A stretch of DNA of 64,000 bases from Candidatus Symbiopectobacterium sp. NZEC151 (GCF_025962655.1 NZ_JAGFPE010000001.1:558001-622000); one strand, 5' to 3'. Positions 1 to 15,787 are shown, counted from the stretch's first letter. Notes: generated by a model from the letters alone, not told the origin. Numbers and translations are program-made.

Positions 1-874
1 GAAAGCCGGCAAACAGGGTGACGCCGGTACCATAATGGCCGAAATTCAGCTCGCCAAGGTAAGAAAAGCCGAAATATACCGCGACGACCGCGATGGAGAT
101 AGAGGCAAAAAACTCCAGTACGCCGGAGGAAAGGAATGCCATGCGCAGCACTTCCATGGTGCGGCTGCGAAAATCTTCCGACGCCCGGCGAATGTCATCC
201 ACTTCTGCCGCCCCGCGATGAAACAGTCGCAACGTCTCCATGCCGCGCAACCGATCGAGAAAGTGACCGCTCAGCCGCGCCAGTGCCAGAAAATTACGGC
301 GGTTGGCATCCGCAGCCCCCATGCCGACCAGCGCCATAAACAACGGGATCAGTGGGGCAGTCACCAGCAAGATAAGCGCTGCGGCCCAGTTGATGGGAAA
401 CACCGCGGCCAGAATCAACAGCGGAATCAAGGCGGCAAGGTACATTTGTGGAAGATAGCGCGCATAGTAATCCTGCATATCTTCGACCTGCTCTAAAATC
501 AGCGTGGCCCAACTGCCGGCCGGCTTTCCCTGCACCCAGGCGGGACCCAGGCGCTGTAATTTCTCCAGCACCTGATGGCGAATTTGTCGCCGCACTGCCT
601 CACCACAGCGAAAGCCTACCTGCTCGCGCAACCAGTGGTTGAGTGCACGTGCGGCGAACAATCCAACCAACAGCATGAAGGGGGTGACAAGTGCCTGACG
701 CGGCACGTGCTCAATAATCAAGGCGTGCAACAATGTCGCCAACACCCACGCCTGTGCCACGATCAGCAGGCCGCTTACCAACCCCAGCAGTAAAGAGAGG
801 CGGAGCCAGCGTTGTGCCAGTTTGCTCTGTTGTTTTAGCCAGCGTGCAAGTTGTTGCTGTCGAGTCTGTTTCAT
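1..874 (-). CDS. cydD: CydD, heterodimeric cysteine/glutathione exporter ATPase subunit (N-terminal part, cut by window edge)
   Basis: Reading the minus strand from the ATG at 874 gives an open frame to the window edge, about 291 codons, beginning MKQTRQQQLARWLKQQ. It is the ABC-transporter membrane domain: a basic N-terminus, hydrophobic helices at about residues 25-60 and 140-185, and the stretch LFHRGAADVDDIRRAS near residue 225. The ATPase domain lies outside the window. CydD pairs with CydC to export cysteine and glutathione to the periplasm, which is needed for assembly of cytochrome bd oxidase. Its position next to trxB in the same orientation matches E. coli (trxB-cydD-cydC). The identity rests on recognition of the sequence and on synteny. 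It is partial only because the window ends. Confidence 0.9.
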   Translation of the reverse strand, partial: MKQTRQQQLARWLKQQSKLAQRWLRLSLLLGLVSGLLIVAQAWVLATLLHALIIEHVPRQALVTPFMLLVGLFAARALNHWLREQVGFRCGEAVRRQIRHQVLEKLQRLGPAWVQGKPAGSWATLILEQVEDMQDYYARYLPQMYLAALIPLLILAAVFPINWAAALILLVTAPLIPLFMALVGMGAADANRRNFLALARLSGHFLDRLRGMETLRLFHRGAAEVDDIRRASEDFRSRTMEVLRMAFLSSGVLEFFASISIAVVAVYFGFSYLGELNFGHYGTGVTLFAGF

Positions 875-1064
875 AGAGTACCGGGCTGCGCTATAGAAAG
901 GGGAACACCCAAAAGGCCAACCTTTATGTAACTGTTATATAACAAAAAGCGGGCAGGTATTCAGCGTAGACTCATGTTACCGCGCTAAAGTGCAGGTGCA
1001 AACCAAAAGGAGAGAGAAAATGCGGGGAGAGATCAATTTTGCCAAAAGGGAGCCAGAATAACCC

Positions 1065-1094
1065 CCGTATTCAGGTGGGACGATCTGAATACGG
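1065..1094 (-). terminator. Hairpin just downstream of trxB
   Basis: A perfect 10-base inverted repeat (CCGTATTCAG at 1065-1074 and CTGAATACGG at 1085-1094) lies 16 bases beyond the trxB stop. The following U-tract is weak (GTTATTC after extra Gs), so it may end or stabilise the trxB transcript before cydD rather than stop it fully. Confidence 0.5.
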
Positions 1095-1110
1095 AGGAAA
1101 GGGCAGCAGA

Positions 1111-2618
<1,508 letters not shown>

Positions 2619-3113
2619 ATGGTAGACACAAAAAAACGACCGGGAAAAGATCTTGATCGCATCGATCGCAATATCCTGAATGAGCTACAAAAAGACGGCC
2701 GAATCTCCAACGTGGAACTTTCCAAACGCGTGGGGCTTTCTCCTACGCCGTGTCTGGAACGCGTGCGCCGCTTGGAGCGTCAGGGTTTTATCAATGGCTA
2801 CACCGCATTGTTGAACCCGCATTACCTCGACGCTTCACTGCTGGTGTTTGTGGAGATCACGCTGAACCGCGGTGCGCCTGATGTTTTTGAGCAGTTCAAC
2901 ACTGCCGTGCAGAAACTGGAAGAGATTCAGGAGTGTCATCTGGTCTCCGGGGATTTCGACTATCTGCTGAAAACACGCGTGCCGGATATGTCCGCTTACC
3001 GTAAGCTGCTGGGTGAAACCTTACTGCGTTTGCCGGGTGTGAACGATACCCGTACCTACGTGGTGATGGAAGAAGTAAAACAGAGCAATCGTCTGGTGAT
3101 CAGAACGCGCTAA
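2619..3113 (+). CDS. lrp: Leucine-responsive global regulator Lrp
   Basis: Lrp/AsnC-family DNA-binding protein, 164 residues, the same length as E. coli Lrp. It senses leucine and controls amino-acid synthesis, transport and surface genes. The N-terminal helix-turn-helix (about residues 12-60, with DRIDRNILNELQKDGRISN and SPTPCLERVRRLE) is followed by the RAM ligand and oligomerisation domain (about 70-155, including HLVSGDFDYLL). Starts at ATG 2619. A hairpin with T-run follows at 3174, so it is probably monocistronic. Its own serC neighbour is a known Lrp target in E. coli, but no Lrp site is claimed here. Confidence 0.98.
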   Translation: MVDTKKRPGKDLDRIDRNILNELQKDGRISNVELSKRVGLSPTPCLERVRRLERQGFINGYTALLNPHYLDASLLVFVEITLNRGAPDVFEQFNTAVQKLEEIQECHLVSGDFDYLLKTRVPDMSAYRKLLGETLLRLPGVNDTRTYVVMEEVKQSNRLVIRTR

Positions 3114-3173
3114 ACGCAGGGGTGCAAAGCCCGCTAATTTCAGCTACACTCCTGTGAATATATACAGTCACAG

Positions 3174-3197
3174 CGCCGAGTTCGCCTCGGCGTTTTG
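3174..3197 (+). terminator. lrp terminator
   Basis: CGCCGAG (3174-3180), a 5-base loop, CTCGGCG (3186-3192), then TTTTG. It lies between lrp and ftsK and is a likely intrinsic terminator of lrp. Confidence 0.75.
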
Positions 3198-3230
3198 TCA
3201 TGAACATGAACAGGACCCCTGGAGAGACGC

Positions 3231-6200
3231 TTGAGCCAGGAATACACCGAAGACAAAGACGTGGCGCTGAAGAAACTCAGCGGCAGTCGTCGTTTATTGG
3301 AAGCGATTTTAATCGTTGTCGCGCTATTCGCCGTTTATTTGAGCGTAGCGCTGTTAAGTTTCAGCCCGTCTGACCCGAGTTGGTCACAAACTGCCTGGCA
3401 TGAGCCCATTCATAATCTGGGCGGTGGCGTCGGCGCGTGGCTGGCCGATACGCTGTTTTTCATCTTTGGCGTGCTGGCTTATGCCATTCCGCCGATCATG
3501 CTGTCGCTGTGCTGGGTGGCCTTTCGCCAGCGCGATAATCAGAGCGATGTCGATCTGTTTACTCTGTCTTTGCGCCTGATTGGCACCTTGGCGCTGATCC
3601 TGACGTCCTGCGGTCTGGCAGCACTCAATGTGGACGATCTCTACTATTTCGCTTCTGGCGGCGTGCTGGGCAGTTTGCTGAGCAGTTCAATGGTCCCGCG
3701 TTTCAACAGCATGGGCGCTACGCTGATTCTGCTCTGCGTCTGGGCGGCGGGCTTGACGCTGTTTACCGGTTGGTCATGGTTGACCATTGCGGAAAAGATC
3801 GGCGGGGCCGTATTAGGCTGTCTGACGTTCTTCTCTAACCGTTCGCGCGCAGAAGAAAACTACCGTGATGACGATTTGCACGACAATGCGGATCGGGAGA
3901 GTGAACAACCCGATACGTTAACCGCATCAACGGAGGCAATAACAGAAGATGTGGATGCGGATGATATATTGCTGGCACCGGCGCCGCGTGAGCGCGCCGC
4001 TGATGAAACAGGGCAAAACAGCACGCTGAGCGTCGCTGATGATCACATCACGCCGGTGCAGGAATCGGCTCCGGTTGATACGGTGCCAGACCCAGTGACT
4101 GCGCCCAGCGCATTCAACCCTGCGACGCCAGCAACCGCCGTCAGCCACGACACCACTGCGCCGGATTCATTGCCGCCGCTTTACGCGTTTGAATTGCCAC
4201 AGGCGGCTACGCGGGAAAATACCCCGTTCCCCGCCTTTTCGCCCTCGCCGGTGCCCGATCGCGATCGCACGCCGCCGCTGGGCGCTATGCATGAACTGGG
4301 TGCTCCCACCGTGGCAACGGCTACGCCTGCGTCTACCGATATCGTGTCCTTTATGCCCGCTTTTACGGCCGCTGGGGAGGATAATCCTCAGGTGAAACAG
4401 GGGATGGGGCCGGAATTGCCGCGCCCAAATCCGGTGCGGATTCCTACCCGGCGTGAACTGGCGTCCTATGGCATCAAGTTGCCCTCGCAGCGTCAGGCGG
4501 AAGAGCAAGAGCGAGAAGCGCAACGTCAGGTTCAGTCCCAGCCTGAAATCGGCGAAATGGCAGCGCCAGACGCTGCTGACGTTGACGAGGCCGCACAAGA
4601 GTCCGCCTTGCGCCAGGCTTATCTGGAGCAACAAGAGCAGCGCTACGGCGAGGACTATGCCGAACGCGAGCAGGATGAAGAGGCGCTGTTGCAGGCACAA
4701 TTGGCGCAGGCGTTTTCTCAGCAGCAACAGGCGCGTTATGAGGCCAGTGCAGCGCCAGATAGCCCGAGCGCAACGCCAGTCGTCGAGCCGATAGGTACCA
4801 AAGAGGCGGCCTCACTCAGTGCGGCGGCGGCCTTTGTCGCCGGTGTCGCTGAGGATGCCGATGCGGATGAACCGGTGTTCTCGTTCTCGCCGTTTAACGA
4901 TTTGGTGGATGAATCGCCTAAAGAGCCCCTGTTTACCCTGTCGCCTGCCGATGTGGCTGAGCCCGAGCAGGCCGCCGTGCCCCCGTCGCCCACATGGCGT
5001 GCGGTGACCGACGACGATGATCGACCGGCAACGCACGCGCATCCGGTGACGGCGTCCCAACATGATGAGCAGTCCGCGTATGAGGATGAGCCGCAAAGCG
5101 ATGCCGCGCCGTCATTGATGGATAGCCTGATTCATCCTTTCCTGATGCGTAACGATCAGCCGCTGCAAAAGCCAACCACACCGCTGCCGACGTTGGAGCT
5201 GCTTACGGCACCACCGGAAAACGAAGCCCCGGTTGACCATTTTGAGCTTGAACAGACGGCGCGTCTGATTGAAGCGCGTCTGGCGGATTATCGCATCAAC
5301 GCCAGCGTGGTGGGGTACGATGCAGGGCCAGTGATTACCCGTTTTGAGCTGGATTTGGCTCCCGGCGTGAAAGCCGCGCGTATTTCCAACCTGTCACGCG
5401 ATCTGGCGCGCTCGCTGTCGGTTGTGGCGGTGCGCGTGGTGGAAGTTATCCCCGGCAAACCGTATGTCGGGCTGGAACTGCCGAATAAACTGCGCCATAC
5501 GGTTCATCTGCGCGAAGTGCTGGATTGCAAGGCATTTCGTGATAACCCGTCGCCACTGGCGGTGGTGCTGGGCAAAGATATTGCCGGTCAGCCGGTAGTG
5601 GCCGACCTGGCGCGGATGCCGCATCTGCTGGTGGCCGGGACGACAGGATCGGGTAAATCTGTCGGCGTGAATACCATGATTATCAGCATGCTGTACAAGG
5701 CAACGCCGCAAGATGTGCGCTTTATCATGATCGACCCCAAAATGCTGGAGCTGTCGGTCTATGAAGGTATCCCGCATCTGCTGACCGAAGTGGTTACCGA
5801 CATGAAAGATGCGGCGAATGCGCTGCGCTGGTGCGTCGGTGAAATGGACCGCCGCTATAAGCTGATGTCGGCCTTGGGCGTGCGCAATCTCGAAGGCTAT
5901 AACGAGCGGGTGAAAGCGGCGGAAACCATGGGGCGTCCGATCCCTGACCCGTTCTGGAAACCCGGCGACAGCATGGATACCACACCGCCAGTGCTGGAGA
6001 AATTACCTTTTATCGTGGTGATGGTGGATGAGTTTGCCGATCTGATGATGGCGGTTGGCAAAAAGGTGGAAGAGCTGATCGCTCGCCTGGCGCAGAAAGC
6101 GCGCGCGGCCGGTATCCATCTGGTGCTGGCGACGCAACGGCCTTCCGTGGACGTTATCACTGGCCTCATCAAGGCCAATATTCCGACGCGTATCGCCTTT

Positions 6201-6659
6201 ACCGTGTCGAGCAAGATTGATTCGCGCACCATTCTCGATCAGGGCGGTGCAGAATCGTTGCTGGGGATGGGGGATATGCTGTATATGGCACCAAACTCCT
6301 CCATTCCGGTGCGCGTGCACGGCGCGTTTGTTCGCGATCAGGAAGTCCATGCCGTGGTACTGGACTGGAAAGCGCGTGGGCGTCCGCAGTACATTGACAA
6401 TATCACCAGTGCCAGCGACGACGGCGAAGGCGGTAATCTGGAGTTTGGCGGTGATGAAGATCTGGATCCGCTGTTCGATCAGGCGGTGGCCTTTGTGGTA
6501 GAAAAACGGCGAGCCTCCATTTCTGGCGTGCAACGTCAATTCCGCATCGGCTACAATCGTGCCGCGCGCATTGTGGAACAGATGGAAATGCAAGGCATCG
6601 TCAGCGCGCCGGGGCATAATGGCAACCGAGACGTGTTGGCGCCGCCACCCATGGACTGA
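3231..6659 (+). CDS. ftsK: DNA translocase FtsK
   Basis: Septum-located DNA pump that coordinates chromosome dimer resolution with division. 1142 residues, shorter than E. coli FtsK (1329). The start is TTG at 3231 behind GGAGAG, as in E. coli. Order: four to five membrane helices (about 25-200); a long acidic, Pro/Gln/Ala-rich linker (about 205-640); the alpha/beta motor with Walker A GTTGSGKS (about 803-810), Walker B-like [12 protein letters not shown] and [12 protein letters not shown]; and the C-terminal gamma winged helix (about 1080-1142, [19 protein letters not shown]) that reads KOPS and contacts XerD. The size difference lies in the linker. Downstream lolA keeps the E. coli order. 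Confidence 0.97.
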   Translation: MSQEYTEDKDVALKKLSGSRRLLEAILIVVALFAVYLSVALLSFSPSDPSWSQTAWHEPIHNLGGGVGAWLADTLFFIFGVLAYAIPPIMLSLCWVAFRQRDNQSDVDLFTLSLRLIGTLALILTSCGLAALNVDDLYYFASGGVLGSLLSSSMVPRFNSMGATLILLCVWAAGLTLFTGWSWLTIAEKIGGAVLGCLTFFSNRSRAEENYRDDDLHDNADRESEQPDTLTASTEAITEDVDADDILLAPAPRERAADETGQNSTLSVADDHITPVQESAPVDTVPDPVTAPSAFNPATPATAVSHDTTAPDSLPPLYAFELPQAATRENTPFPAFSPSPVPDRDRTPPLGAMHELGAPTVATATPASTDIVSFMPAFTAAGEDNPQVKQGMGPELPRPNPVRIPTRRELASYGIKLPSQRQAEEQEREAQRQVQSQPEIGEMAAPDAADVDEAAQESALRQAYLEQQEQRYGEDYAEREQDEEALLQAQLAQAFSQQQQARYEASAAPDSPSATPVVEPIGTKEAASLSAAAAFVAGVAEDADADEPVFSFSPFNDLVDESPKEPLFTLSPADVAEPEQAAVPPSPTWRAVTDDDDRPATHAHPVTASQHDEQSAYEDEPQSDAAPSLMDSLIHPFLMRNDQPLQKPTTPLPTLELLTAPPENEAPVDHFELEQTARLIEARLADYRINASVVGYDAGPVITRFELDLAPGVKAARISNLSRDLARSLSVVAVRVVEVIPGKPYVGLELPNKLRHTVHLREVLDCKAFRDNPSPLAVVLGKDIAGQPVVADLARMPHLLVAGTTGSGKSVGVNTMIISMLYKATPQDVRFIMIDPKMLELSVYEGIPHLLTEVVTDMKDAANALRWCVGEMDRRYKLMSALGVRNLEGYNERVKAAETMGRPIPDPFWKPGDSMDTTPPVLEKLPFIVVMVDEFADLMMAVGKKVEELIARLAQKARAAGIHLVLATQRPSVDVITGLIKANIPTRIAFTVSSKIDSRTILDQGGAESLLGMGDMLYMAPNSSIPVRVHGAFVRDQEVHAVVLDWKARGRPQYIDNITSASDDGEGGNLEFGGDEDLDPLFDQAVAFVVEKRRASISGVQRQFRIGYNRAARIVEQMEMQGIVSAPGHNGNRDVLAPPPMD

Positions 6660-6804
6660 TGCCATTTACAGACAATTCGCCTACCGAAGCGCGTGATTCT
6701 CTGGCAATAGTTATGGGTAGCACGACGAGCAGTACGACAGGTGCAAAGTACGATAGTCAGATCGCGATGGCGGTCTTTTGAATCGACAGCAAAGGATGTA
6801 AATA

Positions 6805-7416
6805 ATGAGAACAGGCTTAGTGGCAGGCGTGCTGATCGCCGGGATGACGTCCAGCGCGGTCTATGCTGATGCGGCGAGCGATTTACAGAGCCGACTGAAT
6901 AAAGTGAACAGCTTCCACGCGACGTTCACCCAGAAAGTCACTAGCGCTGAAGGGACGGCGGTGCAGGAAGGTCAGGGCGAACTCTGGCTGAAACGCCCAA
7001 ATCTGTTCAACTGGAAGACCACCGCGCCGGATGAAAGCGTGCTGATCTCTGATGGCAAGACGCTGTGGTTCTACAACCCGTTCGTTGAACAGGTGACAGC
7101 GACCTGGCTGAAGGAGGCCACGGGCAATACGCCCTTTATGCTCATCACCCGTAACGATGCCAGCGAATGGGGCCAGTATAACGTGCGTCAGCAAGGGGAT
7201 GACTTTGAGCTAACGCCGAAAGCGGCCAAGGGCAATCTGAAACAGTTTGCCATCAACGTCAATGCCAGCGGCACCATCAAGAGCTTTGTCGCGACGGAGC
7301 AGGATGGACAACGCAGCAGTTATACCCTGAAAAACCAGCAAAACGGCGCTGTGGATAGCAGCAAGTTCACCTTTACGCCGCCGAAAGGCGTGACGCTGGA
7401 CGATCAACGGCAGTGA
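6805..7416 (+). CDS. lolA: Periplasmic lipoprotein carrier LolA
   Basis: Carries lipoproteins released by LolCDE across the periplasm to LolB in the outer membrane. 203 residues, equal to E. coli. A signal peptide is visible: MRT, a hydrophobic core and cleavage after the Ala of VYA at residue 21. The mature part shows the family pattern ([41 protein letters not shown]). ATG at 6805 follows AAGGATG. It is followed after only 7 bases by rarA, so the two are probably co-transcribed, as in E. coli. Confidence 0.97.
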   Translation: MRTGLVAGVLIAGMTSSAVYADAASDLQSRLNKVNSFHATFTQKVTSAEGTAVQEGQGELWLKRPNLFNWKTTAPDESVLISDGKTLWFYNPFVEQVTATWLKEATGNTPFMLITRNDASEWGQYNVRQQGDDFELTPKAAKGNLKQFAINVNASGTIKSFVATEQDGQRSSYTLKNQQNGAVDSSKFTFTPPKGVTLDDQRQ

Positions 7417-7423
7417 GGCCATC

Positions 7424-8767
7424 GTGAGTAACCTGTCGCTGGATTTTTCGGACAATAGCTTTCAGCCTCTGGCCGCACGTATGCGGCCCGCTACGTTGGC
7501 GCAATATATCGGTCAACAGCATCTGCTAGGCGCGGGTAAGCCCTTGCCGCGAGCGATAGAGGCGGGGCAGTTACACTCCATGATTCTATGGGGACCGCCG
7601 GGCACCGGAAAAACCACGCTGGCAGAACTGATTGGCCACTATGGACAAGCCGACGTGGAGCGGATCTCTGCCGTGACCTCCGGCATCAAGGAGATTCGCG
7701 AAGCGATAGAGCGTGCGCGACAGAATCGCGATGCCGGACGCCGTACCATCCTGTTCGTGGACGAAGTGCATCGCTTCAACAAGAGTCAGCAGGATGCCTT
7801 TCTGCCGCACATTGAAGACGGCACCATCACCTTCATTGGCGCAACCACCGAAAACCCTTCCTTTGAGCTTAATTCGGCGCTGCTGTCGCGTGCGCGCGTC
7901 TATTTGCTGAAGGCGCTCACCGCAGAAGATATCCAACAGGTGTTGCAGCAGGCGATGACCGATAGCGCGCGAGGGTTTGGCGGGCAGAACATCGTATTGC
8001 CACCCGAGACGCAGCGGTTGCTGGCTGAACTGGTGAACGGCGATGCGCGGCGCGCATTGAACAGTCTGGAAATGATGGCGGATATGGCCGAGGTCGACGC
8101 GCAGGGCAACCGAGTGCTGACACCTGAATTGCTGCACGAAGTGTCGGGCGAGCGTAGTGCGCGCTTCGATAACAAAGGCGATCGTTACTACGACCTCATT
8201 TCTGCACTGCATAAATCGGTGCGTGGATCGGCACCTGATGCCGCACTGTATTGGTATGCTCGTATTATCACCGCCGGTGGCGATCCGCTCTATGTTGCAC
8301 GGCGTCTGTTGGCGATAGCCTCCGAAGATGTGGGCAATGCCGATCCGCGGGGAATGCAGGTGGCGATCGCTGCCTGGGATTGCTTCACCCGTGTGGGTCC
8401 GGCAGAGGGCGAGCGTGCTATTGCTCAGGCGATTGTCTATCTGGCCTGTGCACCAAAGAGTAATGCGGTCTACACCGCGTTTAAAGCGGCGATGCAAGAT
8501 GCCAGAGAGAAACCGGATTACGATGTGCCGGAGCACTTGCGTAATGCCCCCACCAAACTGATGAAAGAGATGGGGTTGGGTGCCGAATACCGCTACGCCC
8601 ATGATGAACCCAATGCGTATGCCGCGGGTGAGGACTATTTCCCTCAAGCCTTAGCGCAAACGCGCTACTATCAGCCAACGTCACGGGGTCTGGAAGCCAA
8701 AATTGGTGAAAAGCTGGCCTGGCTGACTGCACAGGATCAAAATAGCCCGACAAAACGCTACCGCTGA
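7424..8767 (+). CDS. rarA: Replication-associated recombination ATPase RarA (MgsA)
   Basis: AAA+ ATPase of the RarA/WRNIP1 family that acts at stalled replication forks. 447 residues, same as E. coli. Walker A GPPGTGKT at residues 57-64, Walker B region [12 protein letters not shown] (about 109-120), sensor-type [16 protein letters not shown], and the C-terminal tetramerisation domain with [11 protein letters not shown]. The start is GTG at 7424, 7 bases after lolA; this start gives the family N-terminus [11 protein letters not shown]. Co-transcription with lolA is likely. Confidence 0.97.
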   Translation: MSNLSLDFSDNSFQPLAARMRPATLAQYIGQQHLLGAGKPLPRAIEAGQLHSMILWGPPGTGKTTLAELIGHYGQADVERISAVTSGIKEIREAIERARQNRDAGRRTILFVDEVHRFNKSQQDAFLPHIEDGTITFIGATTENPSFELNSALLSRARVYLLKALTAEDIQQVLQQAMTDSARGFGGQNIVLPPETQRLLAELVNGDARRALNSLEMMADMAEVDAQGNRVLTPELLHEVSGERSARFDNKGDRYYDLISALHKSVRGSAPDAALYWYARIITAGGDPLYVARRLLAIASEDVGNADPRGMQVAIAAWDCFTRVGPAEGERAIAQAIVYLACAPKSNAVYTAFKAAMQDAREKPDYDVPEHLRNAPTKLMKEMGLGAEYRYAHDEPNAYAAGEDYFPQALAQTRYYQPTSRGLEAKIGEKLAWLTAQDQNSPTKRYR

Positions 8768-8806
8768 ACTGGGCGTTGCGGTAAGGTTATAAGGTTCTTT
8801 TCTGCC

Positions 8807-8824
8807 GCGCGACGGGTGTCGCGC
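8807..8824 (+). other. Hairpin in the serS leader
   Basis: GCGCGAC (8807-8813), loop GGGT, GTCGCGC (8818-8824), 40 bases before the serS start. No T-run follows, so it is a leader structure or the 3' end of the rarA message rather than a classic terminator. Confidence 0.4.
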
Positions 8825-8852
8825 AACGTAAAATTTCACCAAAAAACATTAA

Positions 8853-10160
<1,308 letters not shown>

Positions 10161-10183
10161 ACACCCTGTTTCTCCGCTGTTAC

Positions 10184-10207
10184 AAGCGCCCTTCGGGGCG
10201 CTTTTTG
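10184..10207 (+). terminator. serS terminator
   Basis: AAGCGCCC, tetraloop TTCG, GGGCGCTT, then TTT (10184-10206). A compact, strong rho-independent terminator 24 bases after the serS stop. Confidence 0.92.
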
Positions 10208-10325
10208 CATTATGGCCGCGCGATATCACAAAACGTGCGGACCGAGATTGCCCTCGTTGACTTTTAAACGCGCAGTGGCATGATGCGCACACACTTCCTT
10301 GTTGTATTGGTTACCCACGCCCACT

Positions 10326-11474
10326 ATGTCTGCTTTTTCTCGCCCAGTGCTGTTATTGCTCTGCGGCCTTATGCTGCTTACGGTTTGTATCGCTGTGCTT
10401 AATACGCTGGTTCCGTTATGGCTCAACTATCAGCATGCTTCCGTGTGGCAAGTGGGCGTCGTGGGGTCATCCTATTTTGCGGGTAATTTGCTGGGGACGC
10501 TGTTGGCCGGACGCTTGATTCTCCGCCAAGGGTTTAACCACAGCTACTACCTCGCCGCTGTGCTGTTTGGTGTGGCGACATTGGGACTGATGTTGTCCAC
10601 GGACGTAACCAGTTGGCTGGTATGGCGCTTTGTTGCAGGCGTCGGCTGCGCGCTGATTTGGGTGGTGGTGGAAAGCGCGCTGTTGTGCAGCGGCTCGTCC
10701 GCGCACCGTGGTCAACTGCTGGCCGCCTATATGGTGGCCTATTATCTGGGGAGCGTCGTTGGTCAGCTCTATGTCGGCGTGCTGCCAACCGCAGTGGCGA
10801 GTGTGATCCCCTGGATGGTGATGTTGATTGTGCTCGCCGTGCTACCGTTGCTGTGTACCCGTTTACCGCGTCTGGCGCAGCCGGATCATCCGGTTCATGT
10901 CGGGAAAATGCTGCGTAAGCGCAGTGCGCGGCTGGGCATCAATGGCTGTGTGATTTCTGGCGTGATACTGGGGTCGCTGTATGGTCTGATGCCGCTTTAT
11001 CTCTCCCACAGTGGCACCAGCGATGCCGACGTCGGGTATTGGATGGCACTGTTGATTGGTGCCGGTATCGTCGGCCAGTGGCCAGTGGGGCGCATGGCGG
11101 ATCGCTATGGACGCTTGCTGGTGCTGCGCGTGCTGGTGTTTGCGGTGATTGTCGCCTGCGTTGCGCTCTTGAGCGTTGGGCATCTGGTGATGGCACCTGC
11201 GCTGTTTTTGTTGGGTGGAGCCGGTTTCACGCTCTATCCGGTAGCGATGTCCTGGGCGTGCGAAACGGTACGTCATGAAGAACTGGTGGCGATGAACCAG
11301 TCATTGCTGCTCAGTTACACCGTTGGCAGCCTGGTTGGCCCCAGTATGGCGGCTGCGCTGATGCAAACCTATTCCGACCGTGTGCTGTTTGTGCTGATTG
11401 CCGCCGTATCGCTGGTTTATCTGGTCATGCTGCTGAAGAAAAGCGATCGCCACCCAAAACCGCTGGCGGCGTAA
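10326..11474 (+). CDS. ycaD: YcaD-type MFS transporter
   Basis: Major-facilitator-superfamily inner-membrane carrier, 382 residues, same as E. coli YcaD; substrate not established. Twelve hydrophobic segments are visible. Family matches include [30 protein letters not shown] and [15 protein letters not shown], and the loop motif [14 protein letters not shown] is the MFS cytoplasmic signature. I prefer ATG 10326 (MSAFSRPV) to the upstream TTG at 10299 because it matches the family N-terminus. It lies between serS and pflA, as ycaD does near serS in E. coli, and is convergent with pflA. Confidence 0.88.
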   Translation: MSAFSRPVLLLLCGLMLLTVCIAVLNTLVPLWLNYQHASVWQVGVVGSSYFAGNLLGTLLAGRLILRQGFNHSYYLAAVLFGVATLGLMLSTDVTSWLVWRFVAGVGCALIWVVVESALLCSGSSAHRGQLLAAYMVAYYLGSVVGQLYVGVLPTAVASVIPWMVMLIVLAVLPLLCTRLPRLAQPDHPVHVGKMLRKRSARLGINGCVISGVILGSLYGLMPLYLSHSGTSDADVGYWMALLIGAGIVGQWPVGRMADRYGRLLVLRVLVFAVIVACVALLSVGHLVMAPALFLLGGAGFTLYPVAMSWACETVRHEELVAMNQSLLLSYTVGSLVGPSMAAALMQTYSDRVLFVLIAAVSLVYLVMLLKKSDRHPKPLAA

Positions 11475-11481
11475 TGCGGAG

Positions 11482-11510
11482 CCCCACGCTTCCCAATGGG
11501 CAGCGTGGGG
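11482..11510. terminator. Convergent hairpin between ycaD and pflA
   Basis: CCCCACGCT (11482-11490) pairs with AGCGTGGGG (11502-11510), and the loop contains a further CCC/GGG pairing. It sits in the 42-base gap between two convergent stops and can act on both strands. Confidence 0.7.
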
Positions 11511-11516
11511 AGGACA

Positions 11517-12257
11517 TCAGTAAATAACCTTATGCCCGTAGCTTTGCAGTATCGACTGCACGCGGTTCATGGTGTCCGCTTTCGGCGGTTTTACACCATC
11601 CAGCTTATACTCTTCCCCCATGGCGACCCACTTATGCTTGCCCAGCTCGTGGTAGGGCAGCAATTCGATTTTCTCGATGTTGGTCATGTCCTTGGTGAAA
11701 TTCCCCAGCAGGTGCGCAGAGGCATCATCATCAGACCAACCGGGGACGACGACGTAGCGAATCCAGGTGCGCTGGTTACGTTTGGCTAAGTAGCGGGCGA
11801 ATTCCAGCGTGCGGTGGTTGGATACCCCCACCAGATTCTGGTGGATGCCGTCGTCCATCTGTTTCAAATCCAGCATGACCAGATCGGTGACATCCAACAG
11901 TTCATCAATCACCGGATCGTAGCGGCGCACGAAACCGTTGGTGTCGAGGCAGGTATTGATGCCTTCTGCCTGGCACGCGCGGAACCAGTCACGCACAAAT
12001 TCAGCCTGAAGAATGGCTTCACCGCCCGACGCAGTAACGCCACCGCCAGAGGCATTCATGAAGTGGCGATAGGTCACCACTTCTTTCATCAGATCCTCAA
12101 CCACGATCTCCTTGCCGCCGTGCGTGTCCCAGGTATCGCGGTTATGGCAATACAGGCAGCGCATCAGGCATCCCTGAAAGAAAACGATGAAACGAATACC
12201 GGGACCATCAACGGTTCCGCAGGATTCATAGGAGTGAATGCGACCGATTAGTGACAT
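11517..12257 (-). CDS. pflA: Pyruvate formate-lyase activating enzyme PflA
   Basis: Radical-SAM enzyme that installs the glycyl radical on PflB under anaerobic conditions. 246 residues, same as E. coli. The cluster-binding CxxxCxxC is seen as CLMRCLYC near residues 30-37, preceded by [16 protein letters not shown]. The SAM-binding GGG region is at [12 protein letters not shown] (about 70-80). It lies downstream of pflB on the same strand but is separated by 261 bases with a terminator-like hairpin, so separate or partly attenuated transcription is likely. Confidence 0.98.
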   Translation of the reverse strand: MSLIGRIHSYESCGTVDGPGIRFIVFFQGCLMRCLYCHNRDTWDTHGGKEIVVEDLMKEVVTYRHFMNASGGGVTASGGEAILQAEFVRDWFRACQAEGINTCLDTNGFVRRYDPVIDELLDVTDLVMLDLKQMDDGIHQNLVGVSNHRTLEFARYLAKRNQRTWIRYVVVPGWSDDDASAHLLGNFTKDMTNIEKIELLPYHELGKHKWVAMGEEYKLDGVKPPKADTMNRVQSILQSYGHKVIY

Positions 12258-12393
12258 TGCAAGTGTTTCTCCAAATGTGGCCGTTCAATAGCAGCCGGTG
12301 TTAACACGAACAGGGAAATGCAACGGTGCGCCGACGTCATGTAGGACGTGTAATAAACGAACGGTAAACCGTCTCGCCGATGTCGTGTTGAAT

Positions 12394-12440
12394 CTGTTTT
12401 GCCAGCCCGCCGCAGTGCAAGGAGCGGGCTGGCAAAACAG
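12394..12440. repeat. 17-base perfect inverted repeat between pflB and pflA
   Basis: The arm at 12394-12410 (CTGTTTTGCCAGCCCGC) is repeated exactly, inverted, at 12424-12440, with a 13-base loop. No T-run follows on either strand, so it is not a standard terminator. It could stabilise the 3' end of the pflB message, slow transcription into pflA, or be a remnant of a small mobile repeat. Confidence 0.85.
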
Positions 12441-12460
12441 GTTATCAGTGCGGGGGTGAG

Positions 12461-12486
12461 AAAAAGGCCCCACCGGGGTGGAGCCT
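12461..12486 (-). terminator. pflB terminator
   Basis: On the minus strand an imperfect stem (AGGC and GCCT outer, CCACC and GGTGG inner, one mismatch) is followed by TTTTT (12461-12465), 33 bases past the pflB stop. Confidence 0.75.
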
Positions 12487-12518
12487 TTATTTTACGCCTT
12501 TTCAGTCAGTCAGGGAAA

Positions 12519-14801
<2,283 letters not shown>

Positions 14802-14855
14802 ATTACACCTACCTTTGGTTTGGAATTCATAACCCGATTTGCAGTCGGCGACAGA

Positions 14856-15713
14856 TTAATGTTTGTCGCCACCGCGCAAATAAATAACCCAATACGTTAA
14901 CCCTACCAGAAAACCGCCGCCGACGATGTTGCCCAGCGTGACAGGAATCAGGTTGTCCACGATAAAGTTGTGGAGGGTAAGGTGCTCAAATTGGGACGGC
15001 GCTTTGCCGATGGCTTCCCAAAATTCAGGCGCCGCGAAATTCTTGATAACGATCCCCATGGGGATCATAAACATATTAGCAATACTGTGCTCAAAGCCGC
15101 TGGCAACGAACATGCCGACCGGCAGGATCATCGCGAACATTTTATCGGTCAGCGTCCGGCCTGAGTAGCTCATCCATACCGCCAGACACACCAGCAAGTT
15201 GGCCAGTACCCCGAGGCAAAACGCTTCGACAAAAGTATGTTCCACTTTGTGTTCTGCGGTTTGCAGTACGTTCAAGCCCCATGCGCCGTTGGCGACCATG
15301 TGCTCACCGGCAAACCAGATCAGGGCGACAAAAAACAGTGCGCCGAACAGGTTGCCCACATAGACGTTACACCAGTTGCAGGCCAGCTGTTTCCAGGTGA
15401 TACGGCCACTTGCCTTGGCAATCACTGTTAATACCGTTGAGGTAAACAGGTCAGCGCCGCAGACAACAACCAGCATCAGGCCGAGCGAGAAGCAGATCCC
15501 ACCAATCAGTTTAGTCACGCCGTAAGGCATGGACGCGGCACCGGTTGTGGCTGTGATATAAAAAACGAAGGCGATTGAAATAAAGACACCAGCAGTAATC
15601 GCCAAAAAAAACGTGGTCAGGGGTTGTTTCGTAGCTTTATAGACACCAGCATCTTCAGCGACTTTCGCCATGGCTGCCGGTAGTAAAAGTGTAAAGGGGT
15701 TGTCAGCTTTCAC
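14856..15713 (-). CDS. focA: Formate channel FocA
   Basis: Pentameric inner-membrane formate channel of the FNT family, moving formate made by PflB out of, or back into, the cell. From the GTG at 15713 it is 285 residues, equal to E. coli, with N-terminus MKADNPFTLLLPAAMAKVAE. I reject the upstream TTG at 15728 because GGAG lies between the two, well placed for GTG. Six membrane segments are visible, with the family signatures AFVFYITATTGA, VCGADLFTSTVL and ASGFEHSIANMF (pore His). First gene of focA-pflB; an FNR-type site lies 61 bases upstream. Confidence 0.97.
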   Translation of the reverse strand: MKADNPFTLLLPAAMAKVAEDAGVYKATKQPLTTFFLAITAGVFISIAFVFYITATTGAASMPYGVTKLIGGICFSLGLMLVVVCGADLFTSTVLTVIAKASGRITWKQLACNWCNVYVGNLFGALFFVALIWFAGEHMVANGAWGLNVLQTAEHKVEHTFVEAFCLGVLANLLVCLAVWMSYSGRTLTDKMFAMILPVGMFVASGFEHSIANMFMIPMGIVIKNFAAPEFWEAIGKAPSQFEHLTLHNFIVDNLIPVTLGNIVGGGFLVGLTYWVIYLRGGDKH

Positions 15714-15773
15714 ACTAACGTTCTCCAAGATTTATCCGCGAGGGAATACTAACAAAGCAGTATAAAGCAAAAT

Positions 15774-15787
15774 TTGACTTGGATCAT
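15774..15787 (-). promoter_or_regulatory. FNR-type binding site upstream of focA
   Basis: TTGAC-TTGG-ATCAT matches the FNR consensus TTGAT-N4-ATCAA at 8 of 10 positions. Its centre lies 41.5 bases from a start point near 15739, which also places a TAGTAT hexamer (15746-15751) as -10. That is the class II FNR-activated geometry and fits anaerobic induction of focA-pflB. Confidence 0.7.

Noticed and set aside
7586-8647. 353-codon minus-strand frame inside rarA
   Set aside because: Antisense shadow without ribosome site; composition follows the third-codon pattern of rarA.
12394-12440. Ends of an insertion sequence
   Set aside because: The repeat arms are 13 bases apart and enclose no gene; no target duplication seen.
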